Positions 25,917 through 34,954 of a DNA stretch of 64,000 nucleotides are shown here, one piece after another. A program made the position numbers and the translations under genes. The stretch is taken from positions 62,001 to 126,000 of the forward strand of contig NZ_JMQM01000003.1 in the NCBI RefSeq assembly GCF_000733725.1. Reading direction: 5' to 3'. The stretch's first letter is position 1, and every line of letters begins with the position of its first letter. The notes below the pieces were generated by a model, which searched no databases, had not been told where the DNA came from, and saw nothing but the letters and a program-made list of their open reading frames with translations. This DNA comes from Nitratireductor basaltis. Its GTDB lineage: Bacteria > Pseudomonadota > Alphaproteobacteria > Rhizobiales > Rhizobiaceae.

Positions 25917-28298
25917 TCAGGCGCCGTACGGCACCCAGATCGTCTTGACCTGCGTTGCACGCTCCATGAAGTCGCGGCCACGCGCTGCCGCATCGTCGCT
26001 CCAGTCGATGAGGCGTCCGCCATTGGTCCAGACCTGCTTGAGATTGCCCGCCGACATGGTCTCGACTGCTGCCGCACCTTCTGCGGTGCCGTAGTACCAG
26101 ATGCCGTCAACGGCGGCATGTTCGCCAAGGGTCTTGGCCAGCACGTCGCGCTCGCCGGTGACCAAATTCACCACACCGCCCGGCAGATCGGAGGTGTCGA
26201 AGACCTGGAACAGCGGCTGGGCGATCAGCGCATGCGCGCCTGAAGGCACGGCCACGACGCGGTTGCCGGTGGCGATCAGCGGCAGGATCATGGACATCAG
26301 CCCCAGAAGCGGTGCTTCATCGGGTGCAAGCACGCCCATCACGCCGATCGGCTCCTTCAGCGAAAGCGTCAGATGGCGCGGCTTGGTGGCGTGGATCGCG
26401 CCGTCATCCTTGTCGGCAAGACCGGCATAGTAAAAGCAGCGCTCGATGGTCTGGCGCACTTCGCGTTCTGCCTGGCTCTTGGAGACACCTGTCAACGTCT
26501 GCAGCTGTGCGGAAAGCTCGTCGGCACGCGCGGAGATGTTTTCCGCGATGAAATAGATCACCTGCGCGCGGCCATGCGGGTTGGCGGCCCAGCTTGAAGC
26601 CTTGAGTGCGGCTTCGACCGCATTGCGCACATCCTTGCGGTTGGAGAGCGGCGCAAGACCCAGAACGTCACCCTTCGGACCGCGCACGATATAGCTTGCG
26701 CCGCCATCGGGCCGCGCCTGCTTGCCCCCGACATAGTTCTTCATGGTGCGATCGACGAGATCGGCGGAAGAACCATCCGTGGCGGTTGCCGCGGTGAAGT
26801 CGATTTCGGAGGGCTTGCCCGGCTTGCCCGGCTTCCCGGCCTTGCGCTTCAGATAGCCGCCCATGCCTTCGCGCGCGCCTTCACGGCCATAGCCGCTTTC
26901 CTTCATGCCGCCAAAGGGAGCATTGGCGTCGAACATGTTGGTGGCGTTGACCCAGACAACACCGGCCTTCACCCGCGCGGCGAGCTCGGTCGCGGCATTG
27001 ATGTTTTCCGACCAGATCGAAGCGGAAAGACCATATGCCGTGTTATTGGCAAGCTCGACCGCCTCATCCACGGTGCGGAAGGTGGTCGTGACCGCGATGG
27101 GGCCAAAGATTTCCACCTGCGAGACGGTTGCTGCCGGATCGGCCTCGGCAAAGAAGCCCGGCGCGATATAGTGGCCGGTATCGGGCAGCGGGCAGGACGA
27201 CTGTTCAAGCTGATAGCCTTCCGCAGTCGCCCCCTGCAGCAGTCCCTCGATGCGCGCTTTCTGACCGGCAGATACGATCGCACCCATATCCGTGGTCTTG
27301 TCGAGCGGGTCGCCGACGCGGATACGGCTCATGCGCTCGCGCAGCTTCGCAAGGAAGCGGTCGGCAATGCCTTCCTGTACCAGCAGACGCGAGCCGGCGC
27401 AGCAGACTTCGCCCTGGTTGAACCAGACGCCATCGACAACGCCTTCAACCGCAGCATCGAGATCGGCATCGGCACAGATGATGAAGGGCGACTTGCCGCC
27501 AAGCTCGAGCGAAAGCTTCTTGCCCGAACCTGCCGTGGCACGACGGATCTCGCGACCGACAGCCGTGGAGCCGGTGAAGGCAATCTTCGCAATATCCGGA
27601 TGGCGCACGATCAGCGAGCCGGTTTCCGCACCACCATGAACGATATTCACCACGCCCTTGGGCAGGCCGATCTCGACCAGAAGCTCGGCAAAGGCGATGG
27701 CCGTCAGTGGTGTCAGGTCGGCAGGTTTGAGAACAACCGTATTGCCGGCCGCAAGGGCGGGTGCGATCTTCCATGCAAGCATCAGAAGCGGGAAATTCCA
27801 CGGGATGATCTGCCCGCAAACGCCAAGCGCCTCGTGATCGGCAAATTCGGTCTCGGAAGCCGCTGCCCAGCCTGCATGGTGGTAGAAATGGCGAATGACC
27901 AGGGGGATGTCCGCCGTGCGGCTCTCGCGGATCGCCTTGCCATTGTCGAGGCTTTCCAGAACCGAGAAGAAGCGCTCACGCTTCTGCAGTTGACGGGCGA
28001 TGGCGTAGAGATAGCGGCTGCGCTCGAAGCCCGAAAGTTTCGACCAGGCGGGAAACGCCTTTGCCGCGGCGGCAACGGCTGCATTCACCTCGTCCTCGCC
28101 TGCGGCGGGAATATGGGCGAGCACTTCGCCATTGGCAGGATTTTCGACCGCGATACCGGCCTTCTTCGCATCGGTGAAGCTGCCATTGATGAAATGGCCG
28201 AAGCTGCGTCCGCGCGCTTCCAGCCAAGCGACCACATCTGTCGTGGCCTCCGGTGCCGGACCGTAATCCATGGTTTGCATGATGTCCTTGATGTTCAT
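25917..28298 (-). CDS. Two-domain aldehyde dehydrogenase, ALDH16 type
   Basis: The 793-residue protein has a full N-terminal ALDH domain (PWNFP at 166-170, glutamate E265 in LELGGKSP, catalytic cysteine near C299 in FNQGEVCCAGSR) followed, after a GKPGKP linker at about 487-495, by a partial second ALDH-like domain that lacks a catalytic cysteine. This architecture is ALDH16; a bacterial member from Loktanella is known to be active, whereas the human protein lacks the cysteine. Placed ten bases after deoC, it may oxidise the acetaldehyde released by DeoC; that is inference. Confidence 0.85.
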   Translation of the reverse strand: MNIKDIMQTMDYGPAPEATTDVVAWLEARGRSFGHFINGSFTDAKKAGIAVENPANGEVLAHIPAAGEDEVNAAVAAAAKAFPAWSKLSGFERSRYLYAIARQLQKRERFFSVLESLDNGKAIRESRTADIPLVIRHFYHHAGWAAASETEFADHEALGVCGQIIPWNFPLLMLAWKIAPALAAGNTVVLKPADLTPLTAIAFAELLVEIGLPKGVVNIVHGGAETGSLIVRHPDIAKIAFTGSTAVGREIRRATAGSGKKLSLELGGKSPFIICADADLDAAVEGVVDGVWFNQGEVCCAGSRLLVQEGIADRFLAKLRERMSRIRVGDPLDKTTDMGAIVSAGQKARIEGLLQGATAEGYQLEQSSCPLPDTGHYIAPGFFAEADPAATVSQVEIFGPIAVTTTFRTVDEAVELANNTAYGLSASIWSENINAATELAARVKAGVVWVNATNMFDANAPFGGMKESGYGREGAREGMGGYLKRKAGKPGKPGKPSEIDFTAATATDGSSADLVDRTMKNYVGGKQARPDGGASYIVRGPKGDVLGLAPLSNRKDVRNAVEAALKASSWAANPHGRAQVIYFIAENISARADELSAQLQTLTGVSKSQAEREVRQTIERCFYYAGLADKDDGAIHATKPRHLTLSLKEPIGVMGVLAPDEAPLLGLMSMILPLIATGNRVVAVPSGAHALIAQPLFQVFDTSDLPGGVVNLVTGERDVLAKTLGEHAAVDGIWYYGTAEGAAAVETMSAGNLKQVWTNGGRLIDWSDDAAARGRDFMERATQVKTIWVPYGA
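26812..26838 (-). repeat. 9-bp tandem repeat encoding the ALDH16 inter-domain linker
   Basis: GGCTTGCCC occurs at 26812-26820 and 26821-26829, then a one-base variant pair (GGCTTCCCG) at 26830-26838. On the coding strand this reads as repeated Gly-Lys-Pro. It forms the linker between the two ALDH domains and could vary in copy number between strains. Confidence 0.7.
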
Positions 28299-28308
28299 CT
28301 GACGGGCC

Positions 28309-29268
28309 TCAGCTTAAGGCGTGGTGCGCGGCGCTAGCATAGCGGCCGGTGATATGATGTTCGAGCTGACGCTCGATATCGGCGAGAAGCGACGAAGCGC
28401 CAATGCGGAAAAGATCAGGCTCCATCCATGGGCCACCCAGCTCTTCCTTCATGAGCGCGAGCCAGTTCATCGCATCCTTGGCGGTCTTCAGGCCGCCGGC
28501 GGGCTTGAAGCCGACCTTGTGGTCGGTGAGATCGCGATAGTCGCGAAGCGCGCGCAGCATGGTCAGCGAAACGGGAAGCGTCGCATTTTCCGGCTCCTTG
28601 CCAGTCGATGTCTTGATGAAGTCTGACCCCGCCTGCATCGCCACCATGGAGGCGCGATAGACATTGGTGAGCGTGCCCAGTTCACCGGTGGCAAGGATCG
28701 CCTTCATATGCGCCTCGCCACAGGCCTCACGCATGGCGCGGATCTCGTCATAGAGCTTCTGCCATTCGCCGAGCAGCGCATATTCGCGGGTGATAACGAT
28801 ATCGATCTCGGCCGCACCCTCTTCCACCGCGTAGCGGATTTCCGCCAGACGCTGGGGTAGCGGGGTGAGGCCGGCGGGAAAGCCGGTGGCGACGGACGCG
28901 ACGGGAATGCCGGTACCCGTCAGAGCCTTCACCGCATGGGGAACCATGGTGGGATAGACACATACGGCACCGGTCTTCAGGCCGATATCGCCCACGCCCA
29001 TACGGTCCAGAATGTCCTGGCGAACAGGGTTACGGGCCTTGTTGCACAGCCGGCGCACGCGACCGGGCGTATCGTCACCGGCAAGCGTGGTCAGGTCGAT
29101 GCACTGGATCGCGCGCAGCAGCCACGCCGCCTGATATTCCTTCTTCACCGTGCGCGCGGCAGCGATTGTCGCGGCGCGGCGCTCGGAAGCGGAACGGTTG
29201 ACCTGCACATCCTCGAACCAGCCGCGTTCTAGCGCGGTGCCGGGATTGCGTTCATGAGTTTCAGACAT
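28309..29268 (-). CDS. deoC: Deoxyribose-phosphate aldolase
   Basis: A 319-residue class I aldolase that cleaves 2-deoxyribose-5-phosphate to glyceraldehyde-3-phosphate and acetaldehyde. The Schiff-base lysine is K219 in DFIKTSTGK, and the second catalytic lysine K255 is in VGFKPAGG; EIDIVI near 154-159 holds the acidic partner. The ATG at 29268 follows GGGACACCC-type spacing directly after the ribokinase stop; longer upstream frames add a non-homologous arginine/proline-rich stretch. Located between ribokinase and ALDH16 genes, it forms a complete deoxyribose route with them. Confidence 0.92.
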   Translation of the reverse strand: MSETHERNPGTALERGWFEDVQVNRSASERRAATIAAARTVKKEYQAAWLLRAIQCIDLTTLAGDDTPGRVRRLCNKARNPVRQDILDRMGVGDIGLKTGAVCVYPTMVPHAVKALTGTGIPVASVATGFPAGLTPLPQRLAEIRYAVEEGAAEIDIVITREYALLGEWQKLYDEIRAMREACGEAHMKAILATGELGTLTNVYRASMVAMQAGSDFIKTSTGKEPENATLPVSLTMLRALRDYRDLTDHKVGFKPAGGLKTAKDAMNWLALMKEELGGPWMEPDLFRIGASSLLADIERQLEHHITGRYASAAHHALS

Positions 29269-29278
29269 TGGGTGTCCC

Positions 29279-30232
29279 TTATGATGCAGAGGGGGCCAGC
29301 CCCTCGCAGAATGACACGAATTCCGCAGCCGAAGCATAGGATTTCTGGGTTCCGCGCTTGCCAACGGACTGCGCGGCGTAGCGGGCGGCCTGTTTGAGCG
29401 CTTCTTCCGTGTTGCCACTGGCTGCGAAGAAATGGGCAAAGGAGCCGATGAAGGCGTCGCCCGCACCGGTCGTGTCGACCGGCGTCACGCGCACGGGCTC
29501 GATTGGTGTGACCTTGTCGGCGGTGATCAGGCGCGCGCCGCGACCCCCAAGCGTTACGATGACCGTGCCGATGCCCTGCGCAATCAGGCTGCGCGCAGCA
29601 GCGTTGATCTCGTCCTCGCTGTCTGTCGGCATGCCCGACAGAAGCGCAAGTTCGCTTTCATTAGGCACGAGAAAGCTCAGGCTGCGCAGATCGCCGACAT
29701 TGAGTTCGGGCGTGGCAGGCGCGGGATTGAGAATGGTCGGAACACCCCATTCCGCCGCGCGCCTGACCGTATGGCGCACCGTCTCCAGCGGCACTTCAAG
29801 CTGCATGAGAATGAGATCGGCCTGGCGCAATGTCTCTTCGGCGGCATCCACATCAGCCGGCAAAAGATCGGCATTCGCACCCTTCACGATGAGGATGGAG
29901 TTTTCGCCGGACTCCTCCACGAAAATGGGTGCAACGCCCGAAGACTTGCCCTCGACCTTCGCGACATGGGTCGTATCGATGCCGAACTGCTGGAAATTGG
30001 CAATCGTGTTGTCACCGAACAGGTCGCTGCCAACCTTTGTCACCATGGAGACCTGCGAGCCGAGCTTGGCCGCGGCAACCGCCTGGTTGGCCCCCTTGCC
30101 GCCGCAACCGATCTCGAAATCGGGCGCTTCCAGCGTTTCGCCGGGGGCCGGCATGCGGGTGATATAGGTGATCAGGTCGACCATGTTCGAGCCGACAACG
30201 GCAATGCGGCCGATGCGCTTTTGATCTTCCAT
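29279..30232 (-). CDS. rbsK: Ribokinase (PfkB family), possibly deoxyribokinase
   Basis: The 317-residue PfkB-type kinase shows the substrate glycine motif GCGGKGANQAVAAAKLG near residues 42-58 and the ATP/anion-hole motif DTTGAGDAFIGSFAHF near 255-270, with the catalytic aspartate in GAGD. It would phosphorylate ribose or, given deoC downstream, 2-deoxyribose at O5 in the cytoplasm. It is three bases from the mutarotase-like gene and ten from deoC in the same direction. Ribose versus deoxyribose cannot be decided from sequence alone. Confidence 0.9.
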   Translation of the reverse strand: MEDQKRIGRIAVVGSNMVDLITYITRMPAPGETLEAPDFEIGCGGKGANQAVAAAKLGSQVSMVTKVGSDLFGDNTIANFQQFGIDTTHVAKVEGKSSGVAPIFVEESGENSILIVKGANADLLPADVDAAEETLRQADLILMQLEVPLETVRHTVRRAAEWGVPTILNPAPATPELNVGDLRSLSFLVPNESELALLSGMPTDSEDEINAAARSLIAQGIGTVIVTLGGRGARLITADKVTPIEPVRVTPVDTTGAGDAFIGSFAHFFAASGNTEEALKQAARYAAQSVGKRGTQKSYASAAEFVSFCEGLAPSAS

Positions 30233-30235
30233 GGT

Positions 30236-31342
30236 TCAGTCCTTGTTGAAATTCTTGATGGCGGACAATGCCGACTGCGCTTCCGCAGCGTCGAGCAGGC
30301 CGATCGTGACGGGGAAGAACTGCTTCTCGCCAGGTGCAAGCAGACGCACATGCCCCTTCGCCTTTTCGGCCGAGTAGCCCTCCGGCTCGCAGGTCGATGG
30401 CAATGCGAAGGCAGCCACCTGCGCATCCCCGTCATTCAGGATCCAGCGCACGCAATAGGGGAAGTCGTCGGGGCTATAGGCGACCGAAAAGGCACCGCCC
30501 TCGGGCAGCTCCATCGCAAGTCGCGTGCGGCCATTCTCGTCGCGCTTCAGACCGCGGATATAGAAGACCTGCTCGGGGCTGTAGAGATCCGGCTCCGAAA
30601 GCGTCTGCATCCGTACCGGATTGGTCTTGAGGTCTTCAAGAAGCGCCAGAAATTCCGGCGATGGTGTCACATGACCGGGGATTGCCTGACGCACCACGGT
30701 CTGCTCCGGCGAATAGTCCGCCGGCTGGTGGATCGTGGCCTCTGCGACGAAATCGAAATTGGCGTGGAGCATATACATGAGCTCCATCTCGTGAGCGGAG
30801 AGGTTTTCAACCTCCATCGCCACATCCAGAAGCCCGCTGTCCCGCTTCACCGTAACGCTCGGGCGCGCGACATAGTGCGGGCCGAAGCCCATCACATATT
30901 CGACATGGCCGCCAATGCGCAGCCAGGCATCTTCGCCCACGCCACCAATCACCAGATAGGCGCTGTCCATACGCTGCACGGGCATTTCGCCATGCAGCGG
31001 ATGCGTGTCTTCCGGTCCCGGCGTGCCATTGCGCAAGACACCTGCATGATAGGCAAAGGCGCCATAGGTCTCCAGGATCGAGGCACCGTTGCGCGGATAG
31101 GGGAAGACATTGCCCATGCCGAGGCTGCGTCCGTCAAAGACGGCTTCCCAGATCATCTGGCCGAGGAAGGGCAGGACGACCACATGGCCACGCTCGTTTT
31201 CGATGCGCAGACCCTCGACGGAAGAGGGATAGCGGAAGGCCGAAACGGAAAAGCCGCGGCCTTCGATCAGCAAGCGCTCACCATTGGCCGGAAACAGGTC
31301 CTGCGTCAGGTGAAGCACGGTTTCATTGGTGGCAGCACTCAT
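30236..31342 (-). CDS. DUF4432 aldose 1-epimerase-like protein
   Basis: A 368-residue protein of the galactose-mutarotase fold, DUF4432 group. It has beta-rich segments and conserved histidines, including DTHPLHGEMP and MLHANFDF. In sugar operons such proteins probably interconvert alpha and beta anomers before phosphorylation. The ATG at 31342 overlaps the permease stop by four bases; longer frames would run through the permease gene. Its position between permease and ribokinase suggests action on the imported pentose or deoxypentose. Confidence 0.75.
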   Translation of the reverse strand: MSAATNETVLHLTQDLFPANGERLLIEGRGFSVSAFRYPSSVEGLRIENERGHVVVLPFLGQMIWEAVFDGRSLGMGNVFPYPRNGASILETYGAFAYHAGVLRNGTPGPEDTHPLHGEMPVQRMDSAYLVIGGVGEDAWLRIGGHVEYVMGFGPHYVARPSVTVKRDSGLLDVAMEVENLSAHEMELMYMLHANFDFVAEATIHQPADYSPEQTVVRQAIPGHVTPSPEFLALLEDLKTNPVRMQTLSEPDLYSPEQVFYIRGLKRDENGRTRLAMELPEGGAFSVAYSPDDFPYCVRWILNDGDAQVAAFALPSTCEPEGYSAEKAKGHVRLLAPGEKQFFPVTIGLLDAAEAQSALSAIKNFNKD

Positions 31343-32349
31343 TTGCGCGACCTCAGATAGTTGATGGCTATGACAAGCACGAGGAACCCGCCCCAGACCG
31401 CATCGATCAGGAAGTTTGATGCACGCATCATCTGCATGCCCGATGACAGGAACATGAGAGCGACAAGCGCCAGAAGCACGCCCAGCACCTTGCCCTTGCC
31501 GCCTGCGGGATTGGTGCCGCCCAGAACGGCAATCAGCACCGCCTGCAAGAGATAGGATGCACCGAAATCGGCCTTGGCGGAATTGGTGCGGCCGGACAGA
31601 AGGATGCCTGCAATGGCAGCCATGACGCCGGTCAGCGCATAGGAATAGAGGATCATGCGCGAGCTTCTGATGCCGGCAAAGACGGCCGCACGCGCATTGG
31701 TACCGATCAGCATCAGATTGACGCCCAGATGCGTGCGGCGCAGCAGGACCGCCACCACGACCGCCACGAAGACCAGCACCCAGAAGGGTGTCGCAACGCC
31801 AAGCATCTTGCCCGTTCCGAGCCAGCCCCATGTCTGCGGAAAGCCGACAATGGCCGGGCCACCCGTCAGGACAAGCGCCAGACCCGCAAAGACCTGACCC
31901 GTGCCCAAGGTTGCAAGGATCGGGATGATGCGCAGCCGCGCGATCAGAAGTCCGTTCAAAAGCCCTGCGGCCAGACCAACCGTGAGCGCGATCAAAACGC
32001 CCATGATCGTGTGCAGCACGACACCCGCACCACCGGCGGCAATGGCTTCGGCCACGGCCGGATGGCGGAAATAGACGCCCGCCGTGATGGCCGCCAGATT
32101 GGCGATGCCCACGATCGAGAGGTCGATGCCGCCCGTCAGCATCGCCACCATCATAGCGATGGAGAGAATGCCGAGTTCGGGCATCACATAGGTGATGGAC
32201 TCGAAATTGTAGTAGCGCAGGAACTTGTCGGGGTTCATCGCCGACATCAACGCGAAGATCACGAGCGTGATGATCGCAAGCTGGATGATCGAGGCGTCTT
32301 CGCCCAGAAGTCGGCGCAGGAGCGGTTTTTGTTCGGCCTTGGCGGTCAT
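31339..32349 (-). CDS. Sugar ABC permease, RbsC type (second)
   Basis: A 336-residue hydrophobic inner-membrane protein with about ten membrane segments and the RbsC-family features GGIDLSIVGIANLAA and GTNPAGGKGKVLGV. The ATG at 32349 has GGGAGG upstream; an in-frame start six codons earlier is less likely. Its stop overlaps the mutarotase-like start by four bases. It should form the channel together with the other RbsC-type permease and the ATPase in this operon. Confidence 0.88.
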   Translation of the reverse strand: MTAKAEQKPLLRRLLGEDASIIQLAIITLVIFALMSAMNPDKFLRYYNFESITYVMPELGILSIAMMVAMLTGGIDLSIVGIANLAAITAGVYFRHPAVAEAIAAGGAGVVLHTIMGVLIALTVGLAAGLLNGLLIARLRIIPILATLGTGQVFAGLALVLTGGPAIVGFPQTWGWLGTGKMLGVATPFWVLVFVAVVVAVLLRRTHLGVNLMLIGTNARAAVFAGIRSSRMILYSYALTGVMAAIAGILLSGRTNSAKADFGASYLLQAVLIAVLGGTNPAGGKGKVLGVLLALVALMFLSSGMQMMRASNFLIDAVWGGFLVLVIAINYLRSRK

Positions 32350-32363
32350 GATGCTCCCTCCCC

Positions 32364-33341
32364 TCAAGCCAGTTTCTTGCGATCGCGCCAGGCGGTAATC
32401 GCCGTTGCGATGATGATGATGGCGCCCACGACCACGCGCTGCCAGGTGGTGTCGACCTTCATCAGGATCAGCGAGTTCTTGACCATGACGAGCGTGAAGA
32501 CGCCGATCATGGTGCCAAGAACCGAGCCCCGTCCGCCAAAGATCGACGCACCGCCCAGAACCACCGCGGCGATCACGTCGAGTTCAAGCCCGATGAAGTC
32601 GCGTGGATTGGCCTGCCAGATCATGGAGGAGTGAAGGAGGCCCGCAAAACCGGCCAGAAGCCCCGCCGTGCAATAGACGAAGAAGATCGTGCGGCGCGTG
32701 TTCACGCCCGCCCGGCGTGCCGCTTCCGGATCGCCGCCATAGGCATAGACGGAGCGGCCGGTCATCGTGTGCTTCAGGATGAAGTGGATGACAAAGGCAA
32801 TTGCCACATAGACAAGCACCATGCCCGTCAGGCCCACATTCGCGCCGTTGGATGCGGTTGCGGTGGCGATGTTCTGGCTGCCGAATGCGATCAGCCCGTC
32901 TGGCATCTTGTTGATGTTGACGATTGAGGTGCCAAGAAGCCCCAGCACCAGACCACGCACGATGGAGGCGGTGCCCAGTGTCACGATCAGCGGTATCATC
33001 TTGAACCGGTCGATGATGAAGGCATTGAAGGCGCCAAGCGCCACGCCGATCACGCAAGCCGCGATGAAGGGCAGAAGCACGCCGTCATAGTCCAACGCCA
33101 CCATGGTTCGCACGGTGATGTAGAGGGCGGCAGCCGCGATCGCGGGAAACGACACGTCGATGCCGCCTGAAATCATGATCAGGAGCACGCCAAGCGCCAT
33201 GATGCCGATCACGACATTGGCCTTGGCGAGGCTGAACAGATTGCCCACGCCCCAGAAGGCGGGATTGACCAGCCCGATCAGCACCATGACCAGGATCAGG
33301 ACAATGGCGATAATGGCTTCGGTGGATTGTAACCTTTTCAT
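32364..33341 (-). CDS. Sugar ABC permease, RbsC type (first)
   Basis: A 325-residue RbsC-family permease. The motif MISGGIDVSFPAIAAAALY and the late loop VLGGASIFGGRGSVLGTMIG mark the family. It starts nine bases after the ATPase stop and ends 14 bases before the second permease. Many rbs-type systems in rhizobia have two distinct permease genes that form a heterodimer, as here. Confidence 0.88.
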   Translation of the reverse strand: MKRLQSTEAIIAIVLILVMVLIGLVNPAFWGVGNLFSLAKANVVIGIMALGVLLIMISGGIDVSFPAIAAAALYITVRTMVALDYDGVLLPFIAACVIGVALGAFNAFIIDRFKMIPLIVTLGTASIVRGLVLGLLGTSIVNINKMPDGLIAFGSQNIATATASNGANVGLTGMVLVYVAIAFVIHFILKHTMTGRSVYAYGGDPEAARRAGVNTRRTIFFVYCTAGLLAGFAGLLHSSMIWQANPRDFIGLELDVIAAVVLGGASIFGGRGSVLGTMIGVFTLVMVKNSLILMKVDTTWQRVVVGAIIIIATAITAWRDRKKLA

Positions 33342-33350
33342 CTGGCTGCC

Positions 33351-34847
33351 CTATTTCAGCGCCTTCAGGCTGTCATTGATTGCGTCTTCGTTCATGTGCG
33401 TGCCCTCGAAGTGAGCCACGAAGCGCCCGTCATGCATGACGTGGATGCGGTTGCAGTTGCCGGTCAGTTCCGGCACGTCGTCGGAGATCATCATCACGGC
33501 CAGACCTTGGCTTTGCGCCAGATCGCGGATGATCTTGTGGATCTTTGCCTTGGAGCCGACATCCACACCAACCGTCGGGCCATTGAGGATGAGGATTTTT
33601 GCCCCGGTCAGAAGCCAGCGGCCCAGCATCACGCGTTGCGCATTGCCGCCGGACAGATTGCCCACCGCCGTGTCGGCCGAGGGGGCTGCGATCTGCATCT
33701 TGGCGAACATCTCTTCCGTGCGCGAGCGCATGGCCTTGCGGTCCAGGAACATGCCCTTGCGCAGCCGGTCCATGATGGAGACCACCATGTTGCGCTCGAT
33801 TGACTGTGTCAGGAACAAGCCTTCGCTCAACCGGTCCTCGGGCACATAGGCAATGCCCAGATCGACCGCGTCCTGAACCGAATGGGGGAACACGTCCCGG
33901 CCTTCAATGCGGAAGACATCCGCCGTGGCATTCTCCATGCCGAACAATGCGCGGGCGAGCTCCGTGCGGCCCGAACCGATCAGGCCGGAAATGCCGACGA
34001 TCTCGCCGGGACGCAGCGTCAGGTCCACGCCTTCGACCATGCCGGGAACGCTGAGATTTCTCACCTCGAGTGCCGGTGCGGCATCGGCAGAGATGTTGGC
34101 GATAAAAGGCTCTTCCTCAAGCTCCAGCCCGGTCATCGCATGGGTAATGGCAGCTTCGTCGAAATCCGACATCGGCCCCTCGGCAACCTTCTTGCCATTG
34201 CGGAAAACCGTCAAACGCTCGGAAATTTCGAGCATCTCGCGCATCTTGTGGGAGACGAACAGAACCGCGATGCCATGGGACTGCAGGTCGCGCACGATCT
34301 TGAAGAGCGCATCCACCTCGTGACCGGTGAGCGCGGTTGTCGGCTCATCCATGATGATGAGGCGTGCTTCGGCGAGAATGGCACGCGCGATGGCCACCAC
34401 CTGCTTGCCCGAAGTCGGCAGCGTCTCGACATCGGCGTCGATGTCGATCTCGACATCAAGCTTTGCCAGCACTTCGCGCGCCATTCTGCGGGCCCGCGCC
34501 CAGTCCATGCGGCTGCGGCCTTCGAGAATATAGGTGTTGAGTGCCAGGTTCTCGGCAACTGTCAGATTCCCGAAAAGGGAGAAGTCCTGCCAGATGACCT
34601 GAATGCCCTTCTGGACGGCCTTGATCGGGTCGAGATGCGACACCGGCTTGCCGTCGATTAGGATCTGGCCTTCTTCCGGCGTATAGACACCGGACATGAC
34701 CTTGATGATGGTCGATTTTCCCGATCCATTCTCGCCTGCAAGGCAGTGGATCTCGCCGGGGCGGATGCTCATGGAAACATCATCCAGAGCGCGCACGCCA
34801 CCGAAGCGCTTGCTGATATTTTTCAGCTCGATCAGATTTTCGGACAT
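33351..34847 (-). CDS. Sugar ABC ATPase, RbsA type, with degenerate second Walker B
   Basis: A 498-residue fusion of two ABC domains. Domain 1 has Walker A GENGSGKST (38-46), a signature-like LPTSGKQVVAIARAI and an intact Walker B LIIMDEPTTAL. Domain 2 has Walker-A-like GLIGSGRTE (lysine replaced by arginine, usual for RbsA proteins) and signature NLSGGNAQR, but its Walker B reads LILNGPTVGVDVG near residue 422, so both the aspartate and the catalytic glutamate of DEPT are gone. Domain 1 must therefore do the ATP hydrolysis. The ATG at 34847 was chosen because the ABC fold begins there. Confidence 0.88.
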   Translation of the reverse strand: MSENLIELKNISKRFGGVRALDDVSMSIRPGEIHCLAGENGSGKSTIIKVMSGVYTPEEGQILIDGKPVSHLDPIKAVQKGIQVIWQDFSLFGNLTVAENLALNTYILEGRSRMDWARARRMAREVLAKLDVEIDIDADVETLPTSGKQVVAIARAILAEARLIIMDEPTTALTGHEVDALFKIVRDLQSHGIAVLFVSHKMREMLEISERLTVFRNGKKVAEGPMSDFDEAAITHAMTGLELEEEPFIANISADAAPALEVRNLSVPGMVEGVDLTLRPGEIVGISGLIGSGRTELARALFGMENATADVFRIEGRDVFPHSVQDAVDLGIAYVPEDRLSEGLFLTQSIERNMVVSIMDRLRKGMFLDRKAMRSRTEEMFAKMQIAAPSADTAVGNLSGGNAQRVMLGRWLLTGAKILILNGPTVGVDVGSKAKIHKIIRDLAQSQGLAVMMISDDVPELTGNCNRIHVMHDGRFVAHFEGTHMNEDAINDSLKALK

Positions 34848-34901
34848 GATTTTCCCGGCAGGCTGAAGCTGATGCGCCGGCATGGTGCCGCGCAAGATCG
34901 G

Positions 34902-34937
34902 GCTGACGCCTGCCCGTGAAGAAGGGCAGGCGTCGGC
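34902..34937 (-). other. Intergenic RNA hairpin after the binding-protein gene
   Basis: GACGCCTGCCC (34905-34915) pairs perfectly with GGGCAGGCGTC (34924-34934), and the stem extends by about three more pairs. There is no T-run. It lies between the binding-protein stop and the ATPase start, the usual place for a structure that stabilises the upstream mRNA segment and lowers expression of the membrane components. Confidence 0.65.
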
Positions 34938-34954
34938 TTGTTCAGACAGGACGA

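Noticed and set aside
26812-26838. CRISPR-like or mobile repeat
   Set aside because: The repeat unit is only 9 bp, in frame within a coding sequence and encodes a protein linker.
29432-31360. Plus-strand open frame of over 600 codons antisense to the ribokinase and mutarotase genes
   Set aside because: It mirrors the codon-position GC bias of well-supported minus-strand genes and resembles no protein family I know.
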